Positions 1-14,800 of a stretch of DNA of 64,000 nucleotides are shown one piece after another. The notes beneath the pieces are model-generated. The model ran no database searches. It saw nothing but the letters and a program-made list of their open reading frames with translations, and had not been told where the DNA came from. The translations under genes and the position numbers were made by a program. Positions within the stretch are counted from its first letter, which is position 1; each line of letters opens with the position of its first letter. The stretch comes from Branchiostoma floridae (taxonomy: Eukaryota; Chordata; Leptocardii; Amphioxiformes; Branchiostomatidae): assembly GCF_000003815.2 (NCBI RefSeq), contig NC_049994.1, positions 5,803,640 through 5,867,639 of the forward strand, written 5' to 3'.

Positions 1-2844
1 CTATACAGAGGCCACCTGTCTATAGTGGCCAAATTTGGCCGGTCCCTTGAGTGGCCGCTATAGACAGGTTTGACTGTATATGAATACATGTTTGTATATC
101 TTGAGCTATATTGTATGTCAAAAATATGTATTAGTAGTGATGAGAAATGTTCCTTTATTGGTGGTGTAGGTTATCTTGTTTATGCAGTGCCAGTGTTTTG
201 GGGTTTCTGTCCTAACTGTATCGTTAAGTTGTGAAATTTTAACTAAGAAAAGTCTTACTTGAGTCAGCTGAGCAAACCATAGTACTACAGCCTTCCATCA
301 TCTACTTTTCTCTTTTTCAATCATAAACTTTGATCATCTCATAAAAGAGACAACAGCTGATGTATTATTATATTACACATGACACTGGGTATTGTAGCTG
401 TATTAGTTTGTCAGTGATTCAAGCAACTAAAACGAACAGGTCTGGAGGTATTCTTATGTTTAAGATGAATTTGTACCTTGAGTTTATATTCATTATGATC
501 TATCCGTGTTTGCCACCAAATTTCGGGTCAGAATGTTAAACAAATGCTCATATTTTGTGATGGTGACAATAATGCCTCAAAACGAGGAGTCTCCATTTAT
601 GATTGTGTATTCAAACCCAATCTGAGTTCTTCTGACTATGATAATGATAATGATAATGATATATGCCATGCTTACTTAATCTTACATCTTCCACAGAAGT
701 GCTTTGCTTTGGTCTAACACCTGGGGAGAATTAAGCTCTTGATCTTGTTTAACTCTATCTGAACTGGACTATTTTCTCCACTGCTACTCAGTTTCCTGCT
801 GTCACTGCAGCATGCTGGCAGCCGGGCGTGCACGTGCAAACGTTCGCATGCCCCTCGTTCGCTACCACGGGATGGCTGGTACGCACTCGAACTTTCACCC
901 TTGGAGTACACGCCTCATTTGCCTCATGGGTGTCAGCAATAATCACATTTTTTGGCAATGCCTCAGGGGCTAGCCTTATAGTATATTATCAGTCTTTCCC
1001 CACTTGTACCATTATCAGGGCTCGAAGTACTTTGCACTGGTGCAGGTAGCATTGAAAATAACCTGCACCAGACAAGTTTTTCCTGCACCACTCTGAATTT
1101 AGGAAGTATGGATCATGATAAAATTGTTCAGGAACCATTGCTATTTTTTTCTTTTATACTTTATAGGTGATAACAGTCAATGCAGCTAATGACAATCCTC
1201 ATACACCTACGTCATATCATATTTATATACAAAACCCATTACATTGACCAGTGCAGAGTAGACACCAGAAATACATGCATAGCTCCAATTTTACCTGGCA
1301 CTAATCTGCATAAGCAGGTGGTATTTTGAGCCCTGAGTATGCTGTATTGAGCTGTTGAAGATTATACCAGTATTTGGGGAAAGATGCACCCATCCAAAAC
1401 TGTTCCAACCATGAGGCAAACTTGGTTTCTGTGTTACCTTGCTGCCCGCTATGCTGCAGGAAAGATAGCTCATGATTTGGCACACCATTCTGCTGCTCCT
1501 TTCCATCCTTGCTCTTCCCCATGCTTTATTATTGCTTGTTGTTGTCACAGTGGTAACGTTAGTCTTGATCCTTTGTCCTGTTTGTGATTTGATGGTGGCT
1601 TGTGTAGTTTGGTTTGTGAGTGTTTTTGTTGTGTAGGGTTCGTACAGTTGGAAAAGTCACAAAGAATTGTGAAACTCAAGTGTAATATTATCTTCCTACC
1701 AAAGTGTCATCAAAATGTGTGGGGATTTAATGCTAATGACACGGACAGAATTGTTGGTAGAAAATGACTGTTTCTATTTGAGATAGACAGATATTAAAGG
1801 TCACCACTCAAAAACATTGTCAGCTTTAGGATCTGGTGAAGAAAAAAGTGTCTGCCAACAAAGGAAGGAAAAGATCTTACAATGCAGTCAACCAAGCTAA
1901 ACAGTACATGTACGAAATCATTTTTCACAGACCTCATAGTATGATACAGCAGATATTTTACTAGAATGCAACTCTCTTGCCAATTGATCTTTTCTGTCTG
2001 GAAGGAGTTAAAGAGTTGCTTGTACGAACCCTTAAGCAAGTGCTTCAGGTGTTCCTGTGTTGTATCAGTGTTATTTATCCCTTACCTTTGCTTAGCTGCT
2101 GCTGTGCCATTACTGCTGTGATCATGATTGATTGATTGATTGTTTTGACTTGTACACTTTAGTGATCTTGCCAAACTTTTCAGGAAGCTTGAATGATTTT
2201 GCTGGAACTAAAGCTTAGTGATACGTTCACTGCACTGTAGTTATGTGCTTTGTAGTTACTGATTTTATTTTATGTTCTGATGCTTCGGCTGATATGTAGT
2301 CACTGTAGTGCTTTGAGTTTTGTCGTTTTTTTTGCATATGGAGAACAGCTAAAGACTAATCTCCAAGCAGATCCTACAGTGCCATAAGATAGTGTCAAGG
2401 CTGGCCAAGGAGCATAGCCGGCCAAAGGGAGTCAAATGGGCACTGGAGTTTAACTCCCTTTGGCCGGCTATAGTCCTTGGCCGGCTATACTCCTTGGCCA
2501 GCTTTGATACTATCTTATGGCACTGTAGGATCTGCTTTGAGATTACTAAAGGCTTACTTACATTTGTATTCTTTTTTTCTGTTGCTTGATTGTTGTACTT
2601 AACATTTCTTTGGTGGATTCTCGTTTTATGATAGAGGCTTTATACAGCCCCCCTCCCTCTCATCCATACCCTTACATGCAGTATCTGTAACCATTAGATA
2701 ATTTTCTTTATTTCCTACTCAGCTATCCTTCAACCTCCTGCTTCTCTGTGCTTCTGTATGATGTAAGCTTAGCCAGATATACTCTGTGTACATCACAAGC
2801 TTGACTCTGTAGTAAAACTACAATGATTTCTGAATCATTTTCAG
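1..2844. other. Presumed BAZ2 intron sequence with repeats
   Basis: No exon with family similarity was found on either strand. The first 80 bases contain a palindrome (CTATACAGAGGCCACCTG near-complement to the CTATAGACAGG end) that looks like the edge of a dispersed repeat. A MITE lies at 2357-2545. Upstream BAZ2 exons are expected outside the window or are too diverged to see. Confidence 0.5.
2357..2545. mobile_element. Palindromic MITE, family 1 (CTCCAAGCAGA ends)
   Basis: The ends are inverted copies over about 42 bp (left begins TAATCTCCAAGCAGATCC, right ends GGATCTGCTTTGAGATTA), with repeated GGCCGGCTATA motifs inside. A related copy lies at 49868-50057. No coding capacity. Confidence 0.8.
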
Positions 2845-2889
2845 GAGAGAGAAATGAGAAGACAACAGCAAGTCATGCTCAAAAACCAG
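2845..2889 (+). CDS. BAZ2: BAZ2 exon a: coiled coil
   Basis: 45 nt, phase 0 to 0, between a TTTTCAG acceptor and a GTGAGT donor. It reads EREMRRQQQVMLKNQ, the charged helix that precedes the DDT domain in BAZ2 proteins. It is the first exon I can support in the window. Confidence 0.85.
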
Positions 2890-5800
2890 GTGAGTGTAAG
2901 GTTTTGTCTAGTGTTGTCTGTATTATGGACTGCCTGAAAAATGACAGGTAAATACTGACGAACTATCGTGTGGACTTTGTTGGTAAACAAGTAACAGTTA
3001 CAATGATTTTTGAAAAATAGTTTCTCGGTTATTTGAACCGTAAAAAAAGTGGCCTGGATATACTTTTCAAGTGGTAATTGTTTGAAGACTGTTATTTTCT
3101 TATGGAAAAAGAATTGAGTTAGTTTTGAGGCAGTCCATAAATTAGACCAAGCAGCTTGTTTAACATAAGGGGAAAATACTGCAAAAAGTGCTGCCAGCAT
3201 GTTTTGAGTATTTTTGGTTAATGCTGCTTTTTGTGTCCCCACTAACCTTACCTACCCACAATGCACCCTTGACCCTTGCCCCCTCACTTTACCCTGTTCT
3301 GTGGCGTACCCTTTAGGAAAAGGAGAGACGCAGGCAGCTGCTGTTTCTGGTATGTCGGTAAAGCTTACAGGGAGTGATGTCTTGTCCATTAGACTGTGTT
3401 GACAATCCATACCACCTCTACAAGCAACTTGAATTGATGGCTTGAAAATATGAAAGTTTCCCTTCTTGTTTCATAAGACTCAAGTAAAAAAAGGGAAACA
3501 TTTGCTCAAGCAACTGGATAGATAGCTTTTGGAAATGTTTTGACGTTTCAACTAGCCTCCACAAGCTTTCGTCATTGACTGAATATTTGTACTGACAAAA
3601 GACAGTGGATGCTACATTTGTACCTGAAACGTCTGACATTTTTCCAAAATGTGTCCAGTTGGTTATATGCTACCTTGCATTTTGCATAACACTATTTAAA
3701 GATTTGGACAAATGTTAAAGTTTCATTTCAATTATTTGTTTATTTGTGAGGAATCCAAACTGTGGTTGTGATCAGTCAACACAGTCTTGTGGACTATGCA
3801 CAGAAAATGGATCTGCTCTGCTTCTAAGTTGTTCAGGGACCTCCTACAAGTTCCTGGGCAATATAAGACAGGCAGGGCCATTTGCTTTGCTTTTTGGGTG
3901 ACTGGCAAGGTGTGGCTTCACATGTAGATGTTAGTGCTTTTACAGGTTTTGCCGTAGTTTATAGAGCACTGAGATTGACTGTGAGGCTAATGAAATCTTC
4001 ACAACTGTTTATGTGATGCTTTCTGCTCATATTAAATGGTTCTATCCCAGAGCCAGGGCACAAGAATACATGAAGATAAAGGTTTTTTTTGCAGTAGCTT
4101 AGTTCTAACAGCAAGCTTTTGTTGCTTATACAGGAGAGGGAAAGAAGAAAACAGCACATGATGCTGGTAAGAGCACTGGAGGCCAGGAAAAAGGCTGAGG
4201 TAAGGAACATTCCAAGAGTGTGTGTGGGGTGTGTGTTGGTGGCTGTTTAAGAAGATGGAAAATGGAAAAGATGAAGTAAAGAAGTAGCAGTGGGATATTT
4301 TCATTTCATTTTACTACTTACATGTATTGAAGAAAAGTTGACCAGAACATGACAGAAAATAACCGTTTGACATGGAAACATTCATGCAAGAATCGTGAAC
4401 ATGAAGTCTGTATGTGCACAGTGTAGAGAATGCCTACAAATATATTGCAAACATGCTGTCATACACACACATTGAAAAAAAATTTCTATGTCACTTTTCT
4501 CTACCAGGAGAGAGAAAGGATGAAACAAGAGAAGAAGGTGGAGAAAAAGCTCACCAGGGAGAGAAAGATGGTAAGATTCTCTTTATTTATATCATGATCA
4601 TTATTGTGAAAGAGACTAACTAAAAATTCTTCAGTCAAAGCATTTAATATCATAGCCAGAAGGATGTAGACAATAGCCTTGTAAAGTTTCAATTTTGATT
4701 AGAACAGCTGTGGTGTTGTTGTTGTAAAGTTCTTTTTTATGCATATTAATTAACATATAAAATTTCCCATTTGACAAATATTTTGAGCTGGTACCTTTGA
4801 CATGAGTTAAACATAAACCTTTACCTCTACAGGAGCAGCGTCGTCTTGAGTTGCAGATTGCCAAGGAGCTAAAGAAACCTGTGGAAGACATGCAACTCAA
4901 GGAGGCAAAGGTAGGGGGGCTCACCACTTGCCACTTTGGAATCAAAAGGATGAAGTTCATGCACAGAGTAATGAAGTGATGTTAACGTAATATCTATAGG
5001 TTGCTACATGTACATGCAATGGCAACAAGTTTGTCATTTATACCAGACTATAGTTAGCTGTAGATGTATTTACATTGTTTTGACCACAACTTTCTGTATA
5101 TGCCTTCCAGCCCTTACCCACCCTGAAGCGTATCCCTGGGATGCAGTTACCAGGCAACGCCTTCGCAGACTGTATGATGGTGTTCGAGTTCCTCCATAAC
5201 TTTGGTTCTGTGCTGGACATGGGTGAGTAGAGAAACAAACATGCAGAAACCATTTTAAACATATATAAGGGTACAGAACTAGGGTTCTAGTCAGCATCCG
5301 TCCTTTGATGTAATTTTGAAACTGGGGATGGACAAAAAATTTGCCTATTCCGTCCTCTGTGACGGACGAAAATCGGCATACAAAGATATGAAACAAATGA
5401 CATTTCGCAAAGATCTCCAGAAATTCAACACAGATGCCATTGAACCAAGCTGAGTCTACTCTATTAACACAATTTGCCCCTCAAAATGCAGGAAATAGCT
5501 TTTCAGAGATTCTTAGATATAGATTAAATTTTCAAAATATTCCCTGTGTGAGACCGACCTAGTACCGTTGCGCGGAAGGCACCAGCGCTCGGACAGGATT
5601 TCCGTTAAAAATCCAGAGGACGGAAAAAAAACTCTTTTGGTGATGTCCTAGATTTTGAAAGCTTGGTGACATTGTAGCGACTATTCATGACATTATTCCT
5701 CATGTTGGCTGTTTTTTTGTCTGCAGATGAGAAAGACATTCCAACGCTTGACGAGATGCAGCAGGGGCTGTTGGGAGAGGAGGAGGCTGAGAGAGAAGTG

Positions 5801-8800
5801 TTAGACATGTTAGCTAACCTGCTGCAGTGTGCACTGAGGGATCCAGGGGTTATACCAGGCATGCAGGTAGGCTGGGGCACAGTAAGTCTTTAGTGTTAGT
5901 GTTAGACATGTTAGCTAACCTGCTGCAGTGTGCACTGAGGGATCCAGGGGTTATACCAGGCATGCAGGTAGGCTGGGACACAGCAAATCTTTAGTGTTAG
6001 TGTTAGACATGTTAGCTAACCTGCTGCAGTGTGCACTGAGGGATCCAGGGGTTATACCAGGCATGCAGGTAGGCTGGGACACAGCATGTCTTTAGTGTTA
6101 GACATGTTAGCTAACCTGCTGCAGTGTGCACTGAGGGATCCAGGGGTTATACCAGGCATGCAGGTAGGCTGGGACACAGCAAATCTTTAGTGTTAGTGTT
6201 AGACATGTTAGCTAACCTGCTGCAGTGTGCACTGAGGGATCCAGGGGTTATACCAGGCATGCAGGTAGGCTGGGACACAGCAAATCTTTAGTGTTAGTGT
6301 TAGACATGTTAGCTAACCTGCTGCAGTGTGCACTGAGGGATCCAGGGGTTATACCAGGCATGCAGGTAGGCTGGGACACAGGAAGTCTTTAGTGTTAGTG
6401 TTAGACATGTTAGCTAACCTACTGCAGTGTGCACTGAGGGATCCAGGGGTTATACCAGGCATGCAGGTAGGCTGGGACACAGCATGTCTTTAGTGTTAGA
6501 CATGTTAGCTAACCTGCTGCAGTGTTCACTGAGGGAGCCAGGGGTTATACCAGGCATGCAGGTAGGCTGGGACACAACAAGTCTTTAGTGTTAGACATGT
6601 TAGCTAACCTGCTGCAGTGTGCACTGAGGGATCCAGGGGTTATACCAGGCATGCAGGTAGGCTGGGGCATAGCAAGTCTTTAGTGTTAGTGTTAGACATG
6701 TTAGCTAACCTGCTGCAGTGTGCACTGAGGGATCCAGGGTAGGGCTGGGTATCGGTACAGCGTACCGGTACAAAACCATTTTTTCTTATTGGACCGGTCC
6801 AGAAAAACCGGACCTGAAAAAATTAGGTGGACCGGATGTTGGACCGGTTAGAAAATTAACATATTATTTCATCAGGCATTCACACGTTTTGGCGCTTGCA
6901 GGTGGAAGAAAATAACAAGAGTGAAGTAGAGTAGAGTTTATAGTCATTTCTACCAAGTTTTACAGTCAATCGTACAGGTGCAGTTAGCGTTGTAGGATTT
7001 TAAGACGCCAGTGTAAGTCTAATACTCCACCAAACAAATTCTATGTAGTGAAATGGACCATTGGCATGAGTCATACTGAATCAGGTCCAGGTTCAGGTCC
7101 GAACCTGGACCTGATCCTCTGGACCTGAACCGGACCTGGACCTGAATTTTCTGTACCGGTACCCAGCCCTAATCCAGGGGTTATACCAGGCATGTAGGTA
7201 GGCTGGGGCAAGTCTTTAGCTTACTGAAAAGAATTGTACAGTGGGACACCTCTACATAATGGAATACATAAAGGCCACCTTTGCCTACTATACATGGCAA
7301 TTTTGAACTTTTCAGTAGTCCCTCATATTTTTAGATAATTTTTCCCATTGACACAAGCACTAAGAAAACTGTTGATAGTGACCAACTGTGTGACCATAGT
7401 GACCAGATTTTCTTGGTCCCCAGAATCCTTCCCCAGAAATTTCATATACATATGATTATATATACGATTATATAATAATATGATTATATATTGTTTTAAA
7501 GGCTGGTAAAACAAACATGAAATTTGACCCCATCTCATTAACGTCTGGTAAACCCAAACGCGTCAGAGTTAAATTGTAACGCGACTCCACCAAAACTCTG
7601 TCGCGCCGGTGACGCGTCGTTGACGCGACGGGAACGCGATACAAACGCGACTCGATGTATACTATGTCTCAATCAGTACTGTATATAGTCATTTGAACAT
7701 CATTCTTTTGGTAGTGAGAGTAAGTAAAAGATACCCAACAGCGATTTGCAGAATGCATCTGCAAAAGTAGCGTAGCTATCATGCTGGAAAAATTCATCTT
7801 ATAGATGATTTTGTACTGTTTTTATGACACAAAGAAGAAGATGCTTAGTAAGACTACTGTTAGATACAATATTCCCCTGGCTAAACAGTTACCATGTGTC
7901 TCCCCAGAGTGCCACGGTACTGCGGGTCCCCCTCCACGATGCAGACATCGACCACAGGAACCTGTCTGAGATCCTCAGGCTCTTCATACAGGGCAGAAAT
8001 GGCTTCCAGGATGAGGTAAGTACACTTCAACCTACTCCCTGTTGCCTCATCTTACAGGCAATACAGATTTGGTACCAACAGTATGCATCAGCAAGGAGAG
8101 GTTAAAATCTCACTGTTTCTAACTTGATATGCTTACATCTATTTGTATACATGTAGCCTATACTGTAGTTATGTACAATTGTCATACATTGCAGATTTTC
8201 CCTTATTGGCTTGTCTGTAAAGTTTTTTGGCTGCCTCGCCTATCCTGTCTTGTGTTCGTTGTTGTTGGTCAGTTGCAGGGATGACAACAAAACATATTTC
8301 AAATTTAGTGTTTTCCATTGAAAAAATATTGTATGTCAATGTAGTAGGCTGCAAGAATATATATATTAGGCTGTTAGAATAGGTTTTGTCTACAGTGTTT
8401 ATAATGAACTATCTGTTCCAGATGAGCCAGCGGTTAGAGACCATCCCCTTCCAGGCCCACTCCCCCACTCAGAAGGCTGCCATACTGGCCTTCATCTGTA
8501 ATGAACTACTGTGTAGTAGGGCTGTGGTGGGGTAAGTTCATCATTCTGTACATTATATATGTGTCAACTGTCAAGCTTAGTTGTTTTGGCCTTTTACATT
8601 GTATAGACTGACCACAGAGAGCTAAAGATCTCTCTTGAATTATGTCAAAGAGAATATACCCTGTTTTATATAGAGGAAGTAACAAAAAAATGAAGAACAG
8701 AAGACAGAATAATTATACACTTATGTCAAGTACACAAAACACCCTCCAGATCAATTTTGGACCTCCAGTTTACTTCCGGACAAATTTTAAATCATTTAAT

Positions 8801-11800
8801 AATTGATTAACCAGATGAATTGAAGTTTGCAAGTGTGGTATATTAAAAGGTAATCAATATGTAGATTGCAATTAGATGTCTCCAGGAACAAAGCCAATGC
8901 TGCAGAATTCTGGGAACCTGAGCCAGAATTCTGGCTCGGAGACAGAATTCTGGGGAATTCTTCAGAATTCTAGAAACCTGTGCCAAAGCTACATGTACAT
9001 GTATATTTGATGAAAAGTATGACGTTTTAATTGAAGTCTGTAGATTATCATTGTTCTTACTTTTAGGCAAAGCGTAGACTTTCTTGTTACGGCTGTGAGG
9101 TGTTAAACCAGGTTTGTCTTTTCCTTTCCCCACAGAGAGATAGACAGCAGTATAGAACATATGTCCAACCTGAGGAGGGACAAGTGGATTGTAGAGGGCA
9201 AGCTCAGAAAGTAGGTGGTAGATTCTTTCCTTTTAGTCATACATTTCTGTATGACAGAAATTCATGACAAGCAAGTAGCTTTCCAGTCAGTAACTAGATG
9301 AATATTTTTGTAAAGAACAAGACCTTTATCATACCAGCGTCTCTTACATACATATAATTTATGATACAATTTTAAACGTTACAACCGTACACAAAATTAA
9401 AGCACTTGCCAACAAGCTTTCGTTCAGTGCTCTGATCCTTATCAAGTTGTAATGACCCAAAGCCTATTTCACACATCCAGACCAGAAGTGTGACGTCAGT
9501 AAAGGGTCAAAGGTGGTAGGAAGTTGGTATCAGCCCCCGTCTTGGTTGAGGGAAGGTTGGTGGGCTCTGAATGTAGATGGCCTCTTTTACTCCCCTGAGA
9601 AAGTAATCCTGTTCGGAATCCAGAGTCTTCACCTTGTCAAAATCCACAGAATGTCCACAGATGAACTTTCGAATATCCGAGTACATATAATTTGTTTGCT
9701 TTATTTCCAGACTGCGCATCATCCGAGCCAAGAAGTTCCACCGTCCGTACTCGAGACAGGGCATGTCCAACGAGAACTCGAACATGGGGGAGGATAGCAA
9801 CATGTCTGGCACCATGTCTGTTGCCAACACCCCCGGCAAGGTAGTGGAAGATTCCCATTGTCTGCACATTTTACGTGGAATGTTTTTTTAGTGTGTATAG
9901 TTGCTGGGAATTTCACTCATCACTTATACAGAAATACTGAAATACAGTGATTTGATCAACTGTTTATAGGCACGGAACTGACAAGCACACAAGATTACAA
10001 GCTTTCTTTCCTCTCCTAGCAAGACTTAGTAATGTACTTATGATACGCATTTTCTTTGTACTTACTTGTAGTACACATACATGTATTTTTGATATAATGA
10101 ATCAAAGCATTTTGAGTGTTCTTAAATTGTTGGTGTCAATTGTCCTAGTAGCTAGGCCAGTGGACATAATATGAAGAGAGCAAGGGTTTGATTTCTGACA
10201 CATTAGGTGGATGTTGTGTCTTTGGTAAGGACACTTACACGACTTTCCTCACTAGACGTAGGTGTAAAAATGTGGGTACTGTACCCGAATTCAGTTGGGG
10301 AGGTAAAGGCATTGGGAGGAGAGGGATGCCTTCTAGTACCATGCCCTTGACACAGTGGATAACAACCTAACTGCCTCTACAGCCTCAAAAAGGCTGTGGA
10401 CCTACCTTTACCTTTTTTTTTAGCTAAACTGTTGTTTTTCCCATCTCATCTGCACCAGGCCAGCAGTAAAGGTGATGAGGACAGTAAGATGGAGGAGGAT
10501 GAGGAGGAGGATGAAGACAAGGATGATGAGGAGGAGGATGGGGAGGGGCTAGATGTGGAAGGAGAGGTGAGAAATTAAGTCTATACTTAAAATAAAGGAA
10601 AGAAAATTTGTCCAGAATGGTTTGACCGACTGTTTTGTACTGTATGAGTGTTACAGAGATTTGAGATTCTCCATCAGGTTTGAAGTTTAATTTCATGTTT
10701 ATTCCATTTCAGGATGAGGCGGAGCCTGAATCAGTTGAGGAGACTGAAAGAAGGATAGAAAAACTGAGCAAGGTGAGGGCAGCTTTGTCAAGAAGTACAG
10801 GGTAAACAAATGCAATTGAAACGTGGCTGATAAAGCTTTTGACATTATAAAAAATGTTTCAGTACAAAGAAATATGTAGTATTGTAAATATTAAAATTTT
10901 TGCTGTGCCTTATTGTTCATGGTTTTCACTAACCAATAAAATAACTGCAAAAATACTTGTTTTGCCTTCTACTCACCTACCCCTTTATTCTCCATTTTCT
11001 CCCTACCATGAAAATTTAATTCACTGTGAGCTTGAAGGCATTTACAGTATTACCTTTCCTGACATGACATATACTGTAAATGCTGAAATTTTCGCGGTGG
11101 TTTTATGTTAAACTTTGCTCTTTTCACATTGCAAATCTACCACCAACTTAAAACCACCGCAAACATTTTTCCAGGGCAGTAAGAGACTGCAGTTGGTGGT
11201 GCTACCGCGAACTTAAAACCACCATGACAGTCCTTTTTTCCGCTACTGCGAAATTGTATCCCTACAAACTTAAATGCATTTACATTATTGTTCCGGAGAG
11301 CACATTTGAATCACATACAACGCTTCTAGTGTAAGCATTGTACAGAATTCTACAGCACCACTCTCAGCTCACCCTTAGTTTCCCACTGTGTTCCACAGCA
11401 ACAGTCCCAGTACCGCTCCAAGCTGTTTGATGCATCCCACTCCCTGCGAGCCTTGTGTCTGGGACAGGACCGCTACCACAGGAGGTACTGGGTCCTACCG
11501 TGCGCGGGCGGCGTTTTCGTGGAGGGCATGGAGAGCGCAGAACCCGAAAACATGGAGGTCGACAAAGAAAACTCTCATCCACAGGAGAGCAAAGACAATG
11601 TGATTCCCAAGGAAGCTAAAGAAAATTCTACAGACGTTAAAGACGTTAAGAAGGAAGAGGAAACTGTAGTAAAAAGTGAAAACAATGTGGAAACTGCTAA
11701 GCAGAATGGGGACCAAAACTGTGGAAATCACGACTCCAAAGCTGTGGAAGAAACCAAAGCTAGTGCAATGTCTCAGGGTGCTTCGGAGAACTTGTTCCTG

Positions 11801-14800
11801 CAGAAGCCATCCAAGCTAAGCGAGCTGCTAGACGTGGCGAAACAGGACCCGGACTCGTGTCCCACGGGGACGGAGACGCGGACTTCTCACGACGCGACGG
11901 CGGCCACGTCCACGCCACAACAGGTCAGGATCGGAGGGCTGCAGGCACAAAAATCAGGCAGTGGGTTTTTAAACATAGACACCCTTGTGAACAGAACTGA
12001 CATGAAGTTGGGCACGTATATGTCGCCTCTGCCCAGCTCCATACAATTCGCCCCCGGACCTCTCACTGCAGACCAACTTCTCAAAGGTTTGACACATAAA
12101 ATGAATGGAGACGGGATGTGGTTTAGCGTCCTTCCCAGAATGCCTTGTGACGAGACGTCGTTAACGAGGCTACAGCTGCCTTCGGTGGGGAATGTTGAGA
12201 GTAGTAAAACGTCGCCGTCGGGACCGCCCCAGGGTGCAGGGGTGCAGAACTCTGCGTTCTCCCACCCCCAGGTGAAGAGTGCACAGACTGGGTTTGGCTT
12301 CACAACATTCGGGCAGTCTCCACTTAGTGCACAACAGGTAAGTAATACATGTATGCTGGCCAGGGCCAAAGTACTGAGTACACTTTTGTGACACAAAATG
12401 GGACCTAATTTTTTACTGTTTGTGCATTTGTGCACCTACGTAAAGTAACTGTAGTACAGTAGAACTGCACATTCTTGATATTTATGTGTCATAAGAAGCG
12501 ATAAAACATTTGCTGTATTATTTCAAAGACAGTAACAGAATTTCAGAATCAAGTTATGAACAGAGGCAGTAAGCTCTGTAATACATTGTATGTTTTGCTG
12601 CAATTCTACTTAAAATGTATTTCATGCTGTACATAAACAGCATTTTTTATGTGGTTATGTTTGAATTAAATGTACACCTACATTTATTGCCAAAAATGAA
12701 TTTTAAACCTTGTTGAAATTTGATTATTGTTTGTAAGACTGGAGAATCACATTCTACTGGAATTGCTGTTGTCACAATGGTTTCACATGTAGTGTTCCTT
12801 CAAAGAGCATTGTTGAACCAGTCTGAATTCAATTTGCAGGTGAATGCTCTGTATGCCCAGAGAATGCCTGGGCCCAGCACATCAGCTTACCAACCTAATT
12901 TCCTGGGGATGGCACCTAACATGTGGCTGGGGATGAATGAGGTAGAGCCTGCACCCATCCCCAAAGGTACAGAATGTTCAGTCCCTTTTTTTTATTTTTC
13001 CGAAATTTGTGACTGTAATGTAACATGGATATTACTTTATTTTGAATGAATGAAGTAAATGTATGCATGACCATATCTTTTTAAGTCAAGGGAAAGATGC
13101 TACCGGTATAATGATATTATGATTGGATACTATAAGCATTCTTTCAAATATTGTTCTTTGTATCAGGTTTTAACTCTGTGAAAATAAAGTATTCTGTTTG
13201 ATTTGTATTGCTGTGCGTTCAAGTCTGTTTCAGTTGCCCCAGTACTAGTTTGTTCCCCGACTTGTAACCAGTGACTGGCAGGATGTAAAGGTTGAACTAG
13301 TCTGCTTCCAAATTCCTCTGGTTGACAGGATGTGAACATTAACACATGGGCAAAAGTCTCAAGATGGCATGTGTCTTGGAGTCAGGGCTGTTTCCGGCTG
13401 TAACTTTTTTTTAAAATCCCACTCATTGATTGGGATCTCATCTTGTTAATTTGCTATCTTAAATCTGTCATTTTGAGCCGAGGAAAAAGTGTTCAATCAT
13501 CAATGTTGTGTCATGCAGGTCAGATTTTCTTGACAGACTGAGGCCACACCAATTTAATTTCTTGGTTCACGGATTCGCTCGCTCCTATTTTTTGGAAAAA
13601 AAAATAAAAATAAAAATTACTACTCAGCAAATTTTCACCATTAATGAAACCATTCACCAACTTTCTGGTGTAGCAAATTGGCCTTTATATTATAAGCTCC
13701 TTAAAGTGTGGGTACAGGTGCTGTTACTGCACAAAAATAGTGTTTTTGTACTTTTTTCAAGCTGAAAACTTTTTATTCTTTATGTTTTGGATTAGCCGTT
13801 ACCTTTACCCCAACCATTTTACAATTTTTATTTTTATTTCGCCCTCTCGCTCCATATTTTTTATGAAAAAATCCGTGAACCAAGAAATTAAATTGGTGTG
13901 GCCTGAGTGAAATTTTTTCTGTCCCAACAAGCAAATTTTCGTCCTGGGATGGAAGGACGGGGCCTGAAGAAAGTCCTTGCTGGAGTGAAGCTTGTAATAC
14001 TGTAAATGCAGAAACTTTAGCTGTGGTTTAATTTTCGCGGTTTTTACGATGCTCGCTTCACCGCAAACTTAAAGCCACCGTGAACATTTTCCCATGGCAG
14101 TAAGAGACTACAGTGCATGGTGCTACTTAACGGACTTAAAACTAATGCGAAAAGTCCTTTTTCCTGCTACTGCGAAATTAGATCCTCGAGAACTTAAATG
14201 AATTTACAGTATGTGAAATGGGCATATTGTGTCATATGTTATTGTAAATGCAAAAATTTCGCTGTGGTTATCGCGGTTTTCATAACATAAAACCACCGCA
14301 ATCAATTTTCCATGGCAGTAAGAGACTACAGTGCATGGTGCTACCTCGAACTTAAATCCACCGTGAAAAGTCCCTTTTCTGGCTACCGCGAAATTAAATC
14401 CCTGCGAACTTAAATTCATTTACAGTATTTTGTTCCATTAAATTTATGTTAGACTTCTTTGTAATCTGATTTCCCCAGAAATGGTGCGAGGCTGGTGGCA
14501 GATGCTGGAGTCAGAACAGATCCGTGCCCTGCTGAAGGTGCTCCAACCCCGGGGGATCCGTGAGAGGATCCTGCAGAAGTCTCTACAGAAGTACAACGAC
14601 TATGCATGCCAGTGCTGTAAGAAGGCCAGGGAAAATGACGGTAAGATTCGGACATCCCGAGCTTTTCGTATACAGCAAACCTTGAAAACAATTTTGGACT
14701 TTTCAAAATCAAAGTCACATAATAATTTAGTAAAAAATTGATGTATCTCACTAGTTTTGGTATCTACAAATACATACAATATACTGCAATTTAAAATGTT

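Noticed and set aside
714-1587. Short ORFs on both strands before the first BAZ2 exon
   Set aside because: No similarity to BAZ2 N-terminal domains, no flanking splice sites in phase, and overlapping frames on both strands.
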